Assembly (NCBI GenBank): GCA_037143175.1
Contig: JBAWZF010000017.1
Span: forward strand, 1 to 58,994
Length of the DNA stretch: 58,994 nt
Origin: a bacterium
GTDB lineage: Bacteria > Verrucomicrobiota > Kiritimatiellia > CAIKKV01 > CAITUY01
Reading direction: 5' to 3'
The position numbers and the translations under genes were made by a program. Shown piece by piece: positions 24,752 through 33,491 of the stretch. Positions within the stretch are counted from its first letter, which is position 1. Each line of letters starts with the position of its first letter. Under the pieces are notes generated by a model that was not told the origin of the DNA, ran no database searches, and saw only the letters and a list, made by a program, of their open reading frames with translations.

Positions 24752-25528
24752 TTATGGGGAAGTGCTGATTTCTAAAAGGGGAAATTCTGCAATAAATTCA
24801 GTGCCTGAGAGGTGTTGAATGGCCGAGAAGGTTCCGGCGAGTTCTTTTGTCAGCGCGAAAATAATGGCCATACCGGTCGTTGGGGGATCGTGAAGTGTGA
24901 ATCCGGCAGGGAGCCCGGCGCCATCATCAAGGATGCTGATTCGGAGGCGATCTGGGTGGGGACGATGGAGTGACAAGCGGATCGTACCCTGGCGATTTTT
25001 GGGGAAGGCATGTTTGATGCAGTTGGTGACGAGTTCATGTACTAACAATCCGTACGTGATGGCCGTACATGATTTTGTGACGGGGCTATCGTTGGAGATT
25101 TCCGTAAAATACACGAGATCCGGGCGAAGGGTGGAAATCAAGTCGCTGGCCAGTTCGGAAAGAAACGGATAGAGCAGGGTGCGGTTGTGGGGTTCTGCCA
25201 GATGGAGGCGTGCATGAAGTTTTGAAAGCGTCCGTATTCGATTTTCGCTGTCGAATAAATGAGCTTTAGTATCAGGATGCATGCTGCGAGCGGCTTGCAA
25301 ATGGAGCAATGCTGCCGTGAGGCCCATTTGGTTGGCCACGCGATGATGAACTTCGCGAATAAGAAGATCTTTTTGGCGCAACTGTAACTCGTGAGCCCTT
25401 GAATCTTCAAGGGAAGCTCGTTCTCTGTTACGGCGTTTCTGGACGAGAACACCTAAGGCACCTGTAAGCAGAAGGCTCAAGCCAACATGCAACGCAGTAT
25501 TAACATGCTCCGCAGTGCGGGTCATCAT
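24752..25528 (-). CDS. Histidine kinase (HisKA_2/HWE-like) with one membrane helix
   Basis: A 258-residue kinase. One membrane helix (about 12-30, LHVGLSLLLTGALGVLV) is followed by a coiled linker, a HisKA_2 phosphoacceptor segment (LLIREVHHRVANQMGL, His at 61-62), and an HATPase domain with LLVHELVTNCIKHAF (N box), ILDDGAGLP (G1) and GMAIIFALTKELAG. It lacks a periplasmic or PAS-type sensor, so it may sense through the membrane helix or with a partner. It is the first gene of a two-gene operon with the regulator and is divergent from the second regulator at 25741. Confidence 0.9.
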   Translation of the reverse strand: MMTRTAEHVNTALHVGLSLLLTGALGVLVQKRRNRERASLEDSRAHELQLRQKDLLIREVHHRVANQMGLTAALLHLQAARSMHPDTKAHLFDSENRIRTLSKLHARLHLAEPHNRTLLYPFLSELASDLISTLRPDLVYFTEISNDSPVTKSCTAITYGLLVHELVTNCIKHAFPKNRQGTIRLSLHRPHPDRLRISILDDGAGLPAGFTLHDPPTTGMAIIFALTKELAGTFSAIQHLSGTEFIAEFPLLEISTSP

Positions 25529-25618
25529 AATAACTTTCCCTGTAAAATTTGCGGCCCCAGGTTCAGTTATTAGGTGCGCCGTGAATATTTAATTATCATG
25601 AATTCTCGAAATCGAACA

Positions 25619-25632
25619 GGGACATATGTCCC
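25619..25632. promoter_or_regulatory. 14-bp palindrome between divergent regulator genes
   Basis: GGGACATATGTCCC is perfectly symmetrical and lies 91 bases before the kinase gene and 109 before the second regulator gene. The size and position suit an operator for a LuxR-type dimer, but no data link the two. Confidence 0.45.
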
Positions 25633-25740
25633 TAAAATAAAAGTATTTATGCCCCTGCTTAAATGTTCATAATTAGGATACAAAAGAGCCTTTTGAAAGA
25701 CTAATGGAGGTACGGCCGTTGTGCCGGCGCAGGAGGTATA

Positions 25741-26424
25741 ATGAGAAAAAAGGAAGATAATTCAGGGAACGGTAAAATCAAGGTGTTCATTGCCGACAGC
25801 TATCCAGTGTTTCGGCAAGGCTTGGCGTCTCATTTTGCAATTACGCCAGACCTGGTGGCAGTAGGGCAGTCTGGCACAGGGGAAGAGATGATGGCGGAAA
25901 TTGCATTGAGCCAGGCGAATGTTCTGTGTCTGGATGCGGGCTTGTCAGGATTGGCAGGGTTTATGTTGCTTAAGCGACTAAAGGAGACCTGCCCGGATCT
26001 TTCTGTTTTGCTAATGGCGTCGTCTCAGGAAATTAGATGGTTATTAAAGGGCATTCAGGCGGGGGCCTCGGGAGTGGTAGCGCGGACGGCTTCATTAAAA
26101 GAGTTCGAATTGGCGATCAGGCGTGTATATGCCGGGCAGCCCTATATGCCTGAGCCGTTCGCTGAGCAATTGGTGGTACATTTTCAGCGAAATGAGTGTG
26201 AGCCATTGGATGAGAGACTTTCGCCCCGTGAATTTGAGGTCATGCAATGGTTGGTCAAGGGTTTGAAACTATCAGAAATAGCCGAAACCCTTGAGGTCAG
26301 CCATCAGACCGTCACAACCCATCGTCGCCATATTCTGGAAAAAACCGGTCTCCGTAACACTGCCGAAATCATCCGCTATGGCATTTTGAACGGAGTGGGG
26401 GAGCCGAAGGTCAGTGAGCAGTGA
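25741..26424 (+). CDS. NarL/LuxR-type regulator with a degenerate receiver
   Basis: A 227-residue protein with a receiver-like domain (about 13-130) and a LuxR-type helix-turn-helix (about 160-220: LSPREFEVMQWLVKGLKLSE, VSHQTVTTHRRHIL). D65 (LCLDAGLSG) matches the phospho-acceptor, but the acidic pair is reduced (IADSYPVF: Ala at 18, Asp at 19) and the conserved Lys is Arg115 (GVVART). The receiver may therefore not be controlled by ordinary phosphorylation. AGGAGG lies 6 bases before the ATG. The last residues (VSEQ) come from repeat sequence. It is divergent from a complete kinase/regulator pair. Confidence 0.88.
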   Translation: MRKKEDNSGNGKIKVFIADSYPVFRQGLASHFAITPDLVAVGQSGTGEEMMAEIALSQANVLCLDAGLSGLAGFMLLKRLKETCPDLSVLLMASSQEIRWLLKGIQAGASGVVARTASLKEFELAIRRVYAGQPYMPEPFAEQLVVHFQRNECEPLDERLSPREFEVMQWLVKGLKLSEIAETLEVSHQTVTTHRRHILEKTGLRNTAEIIRYGILNGVGEPKVSEQ

Positions 26425-26505
26425 GCAGTTGACAGTGAACAGAAAGAGAATCTTCACTGCCCGCTGCCTACTGCCTCCTGCCTACTGCCTACTGTCCGCT
26501 CTCTC
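26408..26505. repeat. B-type simple repeat, inverted halves
   Basis: The left half is built of GTCAGTGAGCAGTGAGCAG-like units and the right half of the complementary ACTGCCTACTGCCTCCTGCC units. Together they form a large imperfect hairpin. The left half supplies the last codons and the stop of the preceding regulator. The same vocabulary occurs at 38609-38652. Confidence 0.75.
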
Positions 26506-26582
26506 TTTCCTATTGCCCTACTACGCCAGAGATGGCACCATTACGATTCATTTAGATGATCTTAACAAAACAGGAGATAAAC

Positions 26583-27326
26583 ATGGATAATGTTACAGGG
26601 ATGGACGCTCAGAAGAAATCACCAATGCAGGGGATTATTGATACAGCCAAGCAGGTCATAATGAATCCTGCTGAGTTTTATCGCGGTATGTCCAAAGTGG
26701 GTGGATTTGGGGATCCCTTGATTTTTGCGGTTGTTATAGGGGTGGTGACGGGGCTTGTCCAGGCGGTATTGGGTATGTTGCATTTTGGCACTGGTGCGGC
26801 AGGCTTCATGGCACTGGGCGCCATTATTATCGTCCCCATTATGGTGGCAATCTTTGGTTTTGTCGGCGCAGCCATTGTCTGGGTGATCTGGAAATTAATG
26901 GGATCCAATGAATCCTATGAAACCGCTTATCGGTGTGGAGCTTACGCCTCGGCAATCTCTCCGATTACGGCGGTGGCAAGTCTGATTCCTGTTGTGGGAA
27001 GTCTTGTTGGCTTAGGCTGGATGACTTACCTGCTGGTGATGGCCAGCGTGGAAGTTCATAAGATCCCGGCTAAGAAAGCTTGGCTGGTGTTCGGGATCAT
27101 TGCGGCCGTGTTTGCGTTGATGACACTTGGTGCCCAGGCGGGTGCGCGTAAGGCTCAGCGTAGTATGGCTGATTTTCAGAAGGAAATGGGTGTATCAACT
27201 GACAAGGATATGACCCCTGAGCAGGCCGGTAAAGCGGCTGGTAATGCTGCCGCCGCATTTATGAAAGCAATGCAGGAGCAAGCCGCAAAGCAGGCCGCTC
27301 AAGAGCAGAAGGCTAAAGAGGAGTAA
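26583..27326 (+). CDS. Yip1-domain membrane protein
   Basis: A 247-residue protein with a soluble N-terminus (about 1-40, IDTAKQVIMNPAEFYRGMSK, a typical Yip1 opening), about five hydrophobic segments (about 45-70, 80-110, 135-160, 170-195) and a charged, Gln/Ala/Lys-rich C-terminal tail (KAMQEQAAKQAAQEQKAKEE) that is likely a coiled coil. Bacterial Yip1-family proteins are integral membrane proteins of unknown function. I choose the ATG at 26583 because AGGAG lies before it. It is followed by a strong terminator, so it is probably a single-gene unit. Confidence 0.8.
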   Translation: MDNVTGMDAQKKSPMQGIIDTAKQVIMNPAEFYRGMSKVGGFGDPLIFAVVIGVVTGLVQAVLGMLHFGTGAAGFMALGAIIIVPIMVAIFGFVGAAIVWVIWKLMGSNESYETAYRCGAYASAISPITAVASLIPVVGSLVGLGWMTYLLVMASVEVHKIPAKKAWLVFGIIAAVFALMTLGAQAGARKAQRSMADFQKEMGVSTDKDMTPEQAGKAAGNAAAAFMKAMQEQAAKQAAQEQKAKEE

Positions 27327-27400
27327 TTGCTTCTCATTTACGCAAGCTAATACCCCTCCCCTGCATCCTTTCCCACAAGGTGAAAGGGAATACGATATGT

Positions 27401-27441
27401 CTCCTTCCCTCATCCCTTCAAGGGAGAAGGAAGGAGTTTTT
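27401..27441 (+). terminator. Rho-independent terminator after the Yip1-like gene
   Basis: The outer arms CTCCTTCC (27401-27408) and GGAAGGAG (27429-27436) and the inner pairing CCCTT/AAGGG give a long stem, followed by TTTTT. A second hairpin (CCTTTC/GAAAGG) precedes it. Confidence 0.75.
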
Positions 27442-27482
27442 CATGCAAAGTTAATCAGGAGAAATAAAATCAAAACAACGCA

Positions 27483-27510
27483 TTGACTTATCGTGATATT
27501 AGCATATATT
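27483..27510 (+). promoter_or_regulatory. Sigma-70-like promoter of the efflux operon
   Basis: TTGACT (27483-27488), a 16-base spacer and TATATT (27505-27510) stand about 30 bases before GAGGAGG and the tolC-like start at 27543. Confidence 0.55.
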
Positions 27511-27542
27511 GATTTATATTTTAACAGAGGAGGGCGTCCGAG

Positions 27543-28859
27543 ATGAAGGCGAAGCGAATAATTGTGTTGATCGGTATACTGGTGTGTGCGGCTGCAAAGC
27601 AGAATGCCGCGGAACTTGTGCCCGAGATCACGCTGGAGCGTTGCATCCAAACAGCGTTAGCGGCCAGTCCGGATGTCCAGTCGGCGAATGCCCGAGTCTC
27701 GGCTGCTATGGCTGCTGTCAATGAGGCTTCTTCGGCGTATTTTCCGCAAGTGGGATTATCAGGTAATTGGACAAGAACCGATAATCCTCCGCAGGCATTC
27801 TTCATGTCATTAAATCAGCGCCGTGCTTCACTCCAGAAAGATTTTAACAACCCTGAGGACACTGAAAATGTCCGCGGGAGCGTGGTCGCACAGTGGCGTC
27901 TTTTTGATAGCGGACGCCGTGAGGCGGATCGGCGGGCTGCCAAACAGGGATCCAGGGCCTCGGAATATATGCTGGAGTCGGTCCAGAATAACCTCGTGTA
28001 TCAGATTACCCGGGCATATTACGGGGTTTTGCAGATACGCTCCTTTGTTGATGTACAGGAGGAGGCCGTAAAAACTTTGAATGAAAATCTCCGGGTAGCG
28101 ACGGCAAGAAATAACGCTGGTAGTGCCATGAAGACAGATGTGCTGAATTTGCAGGTACAACTATCGCAGGCGCGTGAAGAGTTGATCCGGGCGAAAAATG
28201 GCTTAAAACTTGGTTTGGCGGCATTAAACAACGCGATCGGACAGACTCTGGTTGGTCCAGCTGATGTGGCAGGTTTGAAAGGGCGCGAAGTCCCCGTTGC
28301 ATCGACCAATGACTCGAGTGGTGGGGTTGAAGCAAGGCCTGAATTGCGGGCCATGGAGTCCAGGATCCGGGCGGTGGAGGCGATGGTTGCCCGTGCCCAA
28401 CGTGAATATCTGCCCGTGGTAAATGGGTTTGGATCTGTAGACTGGGACAGCGAGACCCTGAGTGGATTTGAGCAAAGCTACCTCGTAGGGGCGGCAGTCG
28501 AACTTAACATTTTTGATGGGCAGCGGAATCGCGCGGGAGTGGCGCGTGCGAAGGCTGCAGCAGCAGAAGTCCGGGCCGAAGCTGAAAAGTTGCGTCAGGC
28601 ATTGGATCTGGACCTGACGCAGGCACGACTGAATGAACAGGAAGCCCATGAGCGGCTTGACGTTGCCGCTACAAGTCTGACCAGTGCCGAGGAGGCGTTG
28701 CGAATTACACAGGAGCGGTACCAGCAGGGAGGGTCTGTCATCACCGAACTGCTGACCGCCCAGATCGGTTTAACATCCACCCGGACCCGACAAGTGGCGG
28801 CGCAATATGACTGTCTGATAGCCAGGGCGAATGTTGAGCGGGCAATGGGGCGGAAATAA
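27543..28859 (+). CDS. TolC-family outer-membrane efflux protein
   Basis: A 438-residue protein with a signal peptide (about 1-22, IIVLIGILVCAAA) and the duplicated helical-hairpin organisation of the OEP family. The first half includes TLERCIQTALAASPDVQSAN and YFPQVGLSGNWT; the second has EARPELRAMESRIRAVEAMV and YLPVVNGFGSVDWD; the end is ITQERYQQGGSVITELLTAQ. Trimers form an outer-membrane barrel with a periplasmic helical tunnel. It is the first gene of the operon with adaptor and RND genes. GAGGAGG lies before the ATG; the preceding region carries a promoter. Confidence 0.92.
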   Translation: MKAKRIIVLIGILVCAAAKQNAAELVPEITLERCIQTALAASPDVQSANARVSAAMAAVNEASSAYFPQVGLSGNWTRTDNPPQAFFMSLNQRRASLQKDFNNPEDTENVRGSVVAQWRLFDSGRREADRRAAKQGSRASEYMLESVQNNLVYQITRAYYGVLQIRSFVDVQEEAVKTLNENLRVATARNNAGSAMKTDVLNLQVQLSQAREELIRAKNGLKLGLAALNNAIGQTLVGPADVAGLKGREVPVASTNDSSGGVEARPELRAMESRIRAVEAMVARAQREYLPVVNGFGSVDWDSETLSGFEQSYLVGAAVELNIFDGQRNRAGVARAKAAAAEVRAEAEKLRQALDLDLTQARLNEQEAHERLDVAATSLTSAEEALRITQERYQQGGSVITELLTAQIGLTSTRTRQVAAQYDCLIARANVERAMGRK

Positions 28860-28867
28860 GGTTCTTT

Positions 28868-28892
28868 GTTAATAGTTATAAGTTATTGGGAG
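28868..28892. repeat. A-type simple repeat inside the efflux operon
   Basis: GTTAATAGTTATAAGTTATTGGG between the tolC-like gene and the adaptor gene. It is a short member of the family also seen at 14538-14604. Confidence 0.5.
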
Positions 28893-28901
28893 AGGCGAAA
28901 A

Positions 28902-29963
28902 ATGAACAAACTGACAAACGAACGAGTCATTCAAGTGATCAAGGTGGCATGGCGACCGGTGGCGGGTTTGCTTGGATTAGTGGCGCTGGTAGTGTGGTCG
29001 GGCGGCTTATTGGAATCTAAAGTTGGCCCAGGCAAGGAAGAATATCAGCCTGGAATAGCTGTGCCGGCGGGCGTAAAGACTATGCCGGTCAAAAACGTGA
29101 AGAGTCCTTCCTTGGTCGAGGTGATTGGAACAGCAGTTTCGGAGCAGATGATCAGCTTGAGTGCCCGGATTCCGGCACCGATTGAGACGATGCGGGTTTC
29201 AGCGGGGTCTGCAGTGACGAATGGCCAGATTTTGGCCACCCTTGATGACCGTGATATCCGGGAGCAGATGGGTGCGGTGGAGGCGCAGTTCAAGCAGGCG
29301 GAATCGGAATATAACCGGGCTAACAAATTGTTTGAAAAGGGTGCTACAACGGATCAAGCCCGCGTTGCCGCATTGTCTGCTTTCGAAACCGCCCAAGCCC
29401 GTCTTCAGCAGATTCGCGTCATGCTCAGCTATACCGTTATTGTTTCGCCCATTGACGGAGTGGTGACGGATCGCCGGATGGAGCCCGGGGATCTTGTTGC
29501 GCCGGGGCAGGTGTTATTGACGGTATATAATCCCCTTCAAATGCAGCTCAATGTGGCGGTGCCCGGGCGATTATTGAAGAAATTCCCCCTTAATCAAGTG
29601 GTCGACGTGCGGTTAGATGGAGTGGAGCCTATTGTTCAAGGGATCGTGAAGGCCATTGTGAGTGAGGTCGATCCCCAGAGTCGTACCCAAATGGCGAAAG
29701 TTCGTTTGGCTCAAAAAGGGATAACCATATTGCCGGGGAGTTATGGTCGGATTCAGGTGGCGGACGAGTTACATGATTCGGTATGGATACCGTCTGCCGC
29801 GATGTATCGTGTCGGACAGCAGGAACTCGTCCAGGTAGTGATAGAGGGCCGGGCGATTCGTCGTGTGGTGCGGTCCGGTGGAACGCAGGGTGCGCAGGTC
29901 GAGATTTTGTCCGGCTTGGCTGATGGAGAGGTCATTTTGCTTGAGCCGGTTAAGGAGGGCTAA
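28902..29963 (+). CDS. RND efflux periplasmic adaptor (membrane fusion protein)
   Basis: A 353-residue protein: an N-terminal membrane anchor (about 17-40), a half-lipoyl domain (ISLSARIPAPIETMRVSAGS; SAVTNGQILATLDDRDI), a helical hairpin (about 115-170), the second half-lipoyl (YTVIVSPIDGVVTDRRMEPG), a beta-barrel and a membrane-proximal domain ending VILLEPVKEG. It links the RND pump to TolC. There is no lipobox Cys. The start at 28902 has GGGAGAGG before it; upstream in-frame ATG codons are unlikely. The RND gene starts 3 bases after it. Confidence 0.92.
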   Translation: MNKLTNERVIQVIKVAWRPVAGLLGLVALVVWSGGLLESKVGPGKEEYQPGIAVPAGVKTMPVKNVKSPSLVEVIGTAVSEQMISLSARIPAPIETMRVSAGSAVTNGQILATLDDRDIREQMGAVEAQFKQAESEYNRANKLFEKGATTDQARVAALSAFETAQARLQQIRVMLSYTVIVSPIDGVVTDRRMEPGDLVAPGQVLLTVYNPLQMQLNVAVPGRLLKKFPLNQVVDVRLDGVEPIVQGIVKAIVSEVDPQSRTQMAKVRLAQKGITILPGSYGRIQVADELHDSVWIPSAAMYRVGQQELVQVVIEGRAIRRVVRSGGTQGAQVEILSGLADGEVILLEPVKEG

Positions 29964-29966
29964 ACC

Positions 29967-32900
29967 ATGGACGAGAAACTTTCATTTATGGGTCGGGTGG
30001 TGGACAACTTCCTGAGGGGTAACCTTGCCGTATTGCTCATGATTATCAGTCTGGTGGCCGGGGCGGTAGCGCTGATCGTTACGCCTCGTGAGGAAGATCC
30101 CCAGATTGTCGTACCGCTGGCAGATGTCATGGTTTCCTATCCAGGGGGAACCGCTGAAGAGGTGGAGCGTCTGGTGTCATCACGTCTGGAGAGAATGCTC
30201 TATCAGATTGATGGCGTGGAATATGTGTACTCCATGTCGCGGCCAGGGATGGCGGTTGTTACCGTCCGGTTTTTTGTAGGTCAGGATCGGGAGGCCAGCC
30301 TGATCAAGCTGTATAACAAAATCTTCCAGAACATCGATAAGACGACACCGGGAATTGCAGGTTGGGTTGTCAAGCCGGTGGAGATTGATGATGTGCCGAT
30401 TGTCAATGTGGCACTGTATAGTGCGCGCTACGATGAGCATGAACTGTATCGGGTGGCTGAGGAAGCGGCCAGTCGCTTGCAGCATATTGAAAATAGCGCG
30501 CGAGTGACGATCCATGGCGGACAGAAACGCCAAATTCAGGTAAGTTTGGATCCTGAGCGGTTAGCCGCCTATCATCTCTCGCTTATGGAGATTGCCGGGG
30601 CCTTGAAAGTGGCCAATGTTCAGACAGGGACTGGCGCGTTTCAGAAGGCTGACCGTGAAGTGCTGGTCGAGACAGGGCCTTTTTTAAGCAGTGCGGCCGA
30701 GGTGCGTAACCTGATGGTGGGAATGCATGCCGATCGCCCTGTTTATCTGCGTGATGTGGCTCAGGTTACCGATGGCCCGGAAGAGGCAGTAACTTACTCT
30801 CGTATTGGCTTTGGCGCAGGTGCAAAGAGACCGCAGACTGCAGACCACAGATCACAAACCTTGGAATCCGGGGCCTCCTCATTCAACAACCAACAACTAA
30901 TAACCAACAACCTGCTCTCAAGTTACCCGGCGGTGACGATTGCGGTGGCCAAGAAAAAAGGGAGCAATGCGGTTTGGGTGGCGGCAGATGTTGAGAAGCT
31001 GCTCGAAGCCATGCGGGGAGAAATTATTCCGGATGAAGTCAATTTCCGCATAACCCGAAATACGGGGGAGACGGCGAATGAGAAGGTGAGCAATCTTCTT
31101 GAAAGCCTGGTCATCGCTGTCATCACCGTGATCGGGCTGATTACGTTGGTGATGAACTGGCGGGTGGGGCTAATTGTGGTGATTGCTGTGCCGATCACCT
31201 ATGCGCTGACCCTGGTGGTTAACTATATGGCCGGTTATACGATCAATCGCGTGACGCTGTTTGCGCTGATCCTGGCCTTGGGGCTATTGGTGGATGATCC
31301 GATTGTTGGCGTGGAGAATATTTACCGGCATCTGGCTATGCGCAAACTTCCACGGCTTCAGGCCATCTCGATGGCCATGAATGAAGTGATGCCGCCGGTG
31401 GTGTTGGCAACCCTGGCTGTGATCGTGGCGTTTCTGCCGATGTTTTTTATAACCGGCATGATGGGGCCTTATATGCGGCCGATGGCTCTGAATGTGCCAC
31501 TTGCCATGCTGAGCTCACTGATTGTGGCGGTCGCCATTACGCCCTGGCTTTCGAACAAGATTCTGAAAGTGGAAGGGCATGAGCACGACACTGGGGATGT
31601 GCGCGCGACCCTGACCTACAGGTTGTACTCGAAGGTGATGCTGCCGTTGGTTCAGTCCCGCTCGAAGACGTGGGTGCTGGTGGGAATCACGGCTTTTCTA
31701 TTTGCTGGCTCACTCGTACTGGCGCTGACGGGGCTGGTGCCCCTGAAGATGCTGCCATTCGATAATAAGAATGAATTTCAGATCATGGTGGATATGCCTG
31801 AGTCGGCCACCTTGGAGCGAACCGATGCGGTGGTGAGGGAGGTTGAGGATCTGCTTCGTACGGTCACTGAGGTTACGGATTTCACCTCGACCGTCGGAGC
31901 GGCGTCACCCATGGATTTTAATGGGTTGGTACGGCACTACTATCTGCGGCAGGGGGCCAATGTGGCGGATATTCGCGTCAGTTTGCTTCCCCGCAAGAAG
32001 CGGGAGATGGATAGTCATGCGCTGGTATTGCGACTCCGGAATGATATCGCGGCATTGTCCACCCGGACGGGGGCTAATCTCAAGCTGGTGGAACTTCCGC
32101 CCGGTCCGCCGGTGTTGTCCACCTTGGTGGCCGAGGTGTATGGGCGACCGAATCAGACGTATGATGAGTTGATTGCGGCGGGCAAACTGGTGGGAGTTCA
32201 GATGCGAAAAGAACCCGGTGTTGTGGATGTGGATGATTCCGTTGAGGCGACCCAGGATAAATTCTTCTTCCGGGTGGACCGCGACAAGGCGGCTCGGAAT
32301 GGGATCGCCACGGAGGATATTGTGCAAAGTTTACAGATGGCTCTGAGTGGAATGCCGGTGGGTATGCTGCATGTGCCAAGCGAGCAGAATGAATTGTCAA
32401 TTGTATTGAAACTGCCGCGTGAAAAACGTTCGGATCTATCGCGGTTGGCGGCCCTGACCATCAAGGGGCGCGGGGGAATAGGAGTACAATTGGGCGAACT
32501 CGGAGCCTTTGAAACGCGCACAGCTGACAAAACCATTTTTCACAAAAATCAGGAGCGGGTAGTGTTTGTAACCGGAGAAATGGCCGGGCGGGGTCCCGCT
32601 TACGCGGTGCTCGCTTTGGAGTCATGGTTTAAAAAGAATCCGCTGCCCGCGGGCATCAGGGTCGATTGGGCTGGGGAAGGCGAATGGAAGATCACGGTGG
32701 ATGTGTTCCGAGATCTCGGCCTTGCCTTTGCCGCGGCGCTGATCGGGATTTATGTGTTGCTGGCCTATCAGACGGGCTCTTATGTGTTGCCGGGCATTAT
32801 CATGCTATCCATTCCTTTAACGATGATTGGGATCATGCCCGGTTTCTGGCTGTTGAATGCATTGGGAAATAAGCCGGTGGGAGGTTTTGATAACCCGGTG

Positions 32901-33242
32901 TTCTTTACTGCCACAGCCATGATCGGGATGATTGCGTTGGCGGGTATTGTGGTGCGTAATGGGATTATCCTGGTGGACTTTATCAAGACGGCGGTGGAAC
33001 GGGGTGACCCAGTCAAGGATGCCATTCTGGAGTCCGGCGCGGTGCGATTCCGGCCCATAGCCCTGACGGCTGCCGCGGCGTTGCTGGGTGCCTGGCCGAT
33101 TACATTAGATCCGATTTTCAGCGGCTTGGCCTGGTCGTTGATATTCGGATTATTTGTGTCAACGGTATTTACGCTGATTGTGATTCCACTGGTCTATTTC
33201 TGGCTGGTGGGAGAGAAAAAGGCAGGAGGAGAATTAACATGA
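29967..33242 (+). CDS. RND (AcrB/MMPL-type) efflux pump with a repeat-derived insert
   Basis: A 1091-residue inner-membrane transporter with 12 membrane helices. Helix 1 lies at about 15-37; ALILALGLLVDDPIVGVENIYRHL carries the paired Asp of the proton relay in helix 4; PLTMIGIMPGF and GMIALAGIVVRNGIILVDF are typical of helices 8-11. The usual N-terminus is followed by periplasmic porter domains. Residues about 286-318 (AKRPQTADHRSQTLESGASS and more) form an insertion encoded by simple repeats between the porter subdomain and the conserved AVTIAVAKKKGSNAVWVA. The substrate is not predictable. The stop overlaps the next start by ATGA. Confidence 0.93.
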   Translation: MDEKLSFMGRVVDNFLRGNLAVLLMIISLVAGAVALIVTPREEDPQIVVPLADVMVSYPGGTAEEVERLVSSRLERMLYQIDGVEYVYSMSRPGMAVVTVRFFVGQDREASLIKLYNKIFQNIDKTTPGIAGWVVKPVEIDDVPIVNVALYSARYDEHELYRVAEEAASRLQHIENSARVTIHGGQKRQIQVSLDPERLAAYHLSLMEIAGALKVANVQTGTGAFQKADREVLVETGPFLSSAAEVRNLMVGMHADRPVYLRDVAQVTDGPEEAVTYSRIGFGAGAKRPQTADHRSQTLESGASSFNNQQLITNNLLSSYPAVTIAVAKKKGSNAVWVAADVEKLLEAMRGEIIPDEVNFRITRNTGETANEKVSNLLESLVIAVITVIGLITLVMNWRVGLIVVIAVPITYALTLVVNYMAGYTINRVTLFALILALGLLVDDPIVGVENIYRHLAMRKLPRLQAISMAMNEVMPPVVLATLAVIVAFLPMFFITGMMGPYMRPMALNVPLAMLSSLIVAVAITPWLSNKILKVEGHEHDTGDVRATLTYRLYSKVMLPLVQSRSKTWVLVGITAFLFAGSLVLALTGLVPLKMLPFDNKNEFQIMVDMPESATLERTDAVVREVEDLLRTVTEVTDFTSTVGAASPMDFNGLVRHYYLRQGANVADIRVSLLPRKKREMDSHALVLRLRNDIAALSTRTGANLKLVELPPGPPVLSTLVAEVYGRPNQTYDELIAAGKLVGVQMRKEPGVVDVDDSVEATQDKFFFRVDRDKAARNGIATEDIVQSLQMALSGMPVGMLHVPSEQNELSIVLKLPREKRSDLSRLAALTIKGRGGIGVQLGELGAFETRTADKTIFHKNQERVVFVTGEMAGRGPAYAVLALESWFKKNPLPAGIRVDWAGEGEWKITVDVFRDLGLAFAAALIGIYVLLAYQTGSYVLPGIIMLSIPLTMIGIMPGFWLLNALGNKPVGGFDNPVFFTATAMIGMIALAGIVVRNGIILVDFIKTAVERGDPVKDAILESGAVRFRPIALTAAAALLGAWPITLDPIFSGLAWSLIFGLFVSTVFTLIVIPLVYFWLVGEKKAGGELT
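30823..30921. repeat. Simple repeats inserted in frame in the RND gene
   Basis: A D-type unit (GCAGACTGCAGACCACAGAT) is followed by an A-type unit (CAACAACCAACAACTAATAA, then CCAACAACC). The limits are estimated from the family alignment I remember; the coding frame stays open. Confidence 0.65.
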
Positions 33243-33436
33243 CAACAGAACGAATTGTGAGAATGGTAGCTGGCTTATTTGTGATGGGGAGCCTGGCGCT
33301 GGGATACTGGGTACATCCCGGCTGGTACTGCTTCACGGCCTTTGTGGGCTTTAATCTGTTCCAGTCCTCTTTCACGGGGTTTTGCCCCCTGGAACTGATA
33401 CTCAAGAAGTGCGGAGTGCCCTCGGCGGCCAAGTAA
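33239..33436 (+). CDS. DUF2892 (YgaP-like) small membrane protein
   Basis: A 65-residue protein with two hydrophobic helices (about 8-23 and 30-42) and the motif FNLFQSSFTGFCPLELILKKCG, diagnostic of DUF2892. Its two Cys residues near the C-terminus are conserved. It often follows RND genes or rhodanese genes; the function is unknown. It overlaps the RND stop by four bases, so it is the last gene of the efflux operon. Confidence 0.88.
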   Translation: MTTERIVRMVAGLFVMGSLALGYWVHPGWYCFTAFVGFNLFQSSFTGFCPLELILKKCGVPSAAK

Positions 33437-33491
33437 ATTTGGCAGTAATAATTGGTAGAGAGTCAGTTCGAAATACAACTTACTTCTATTG

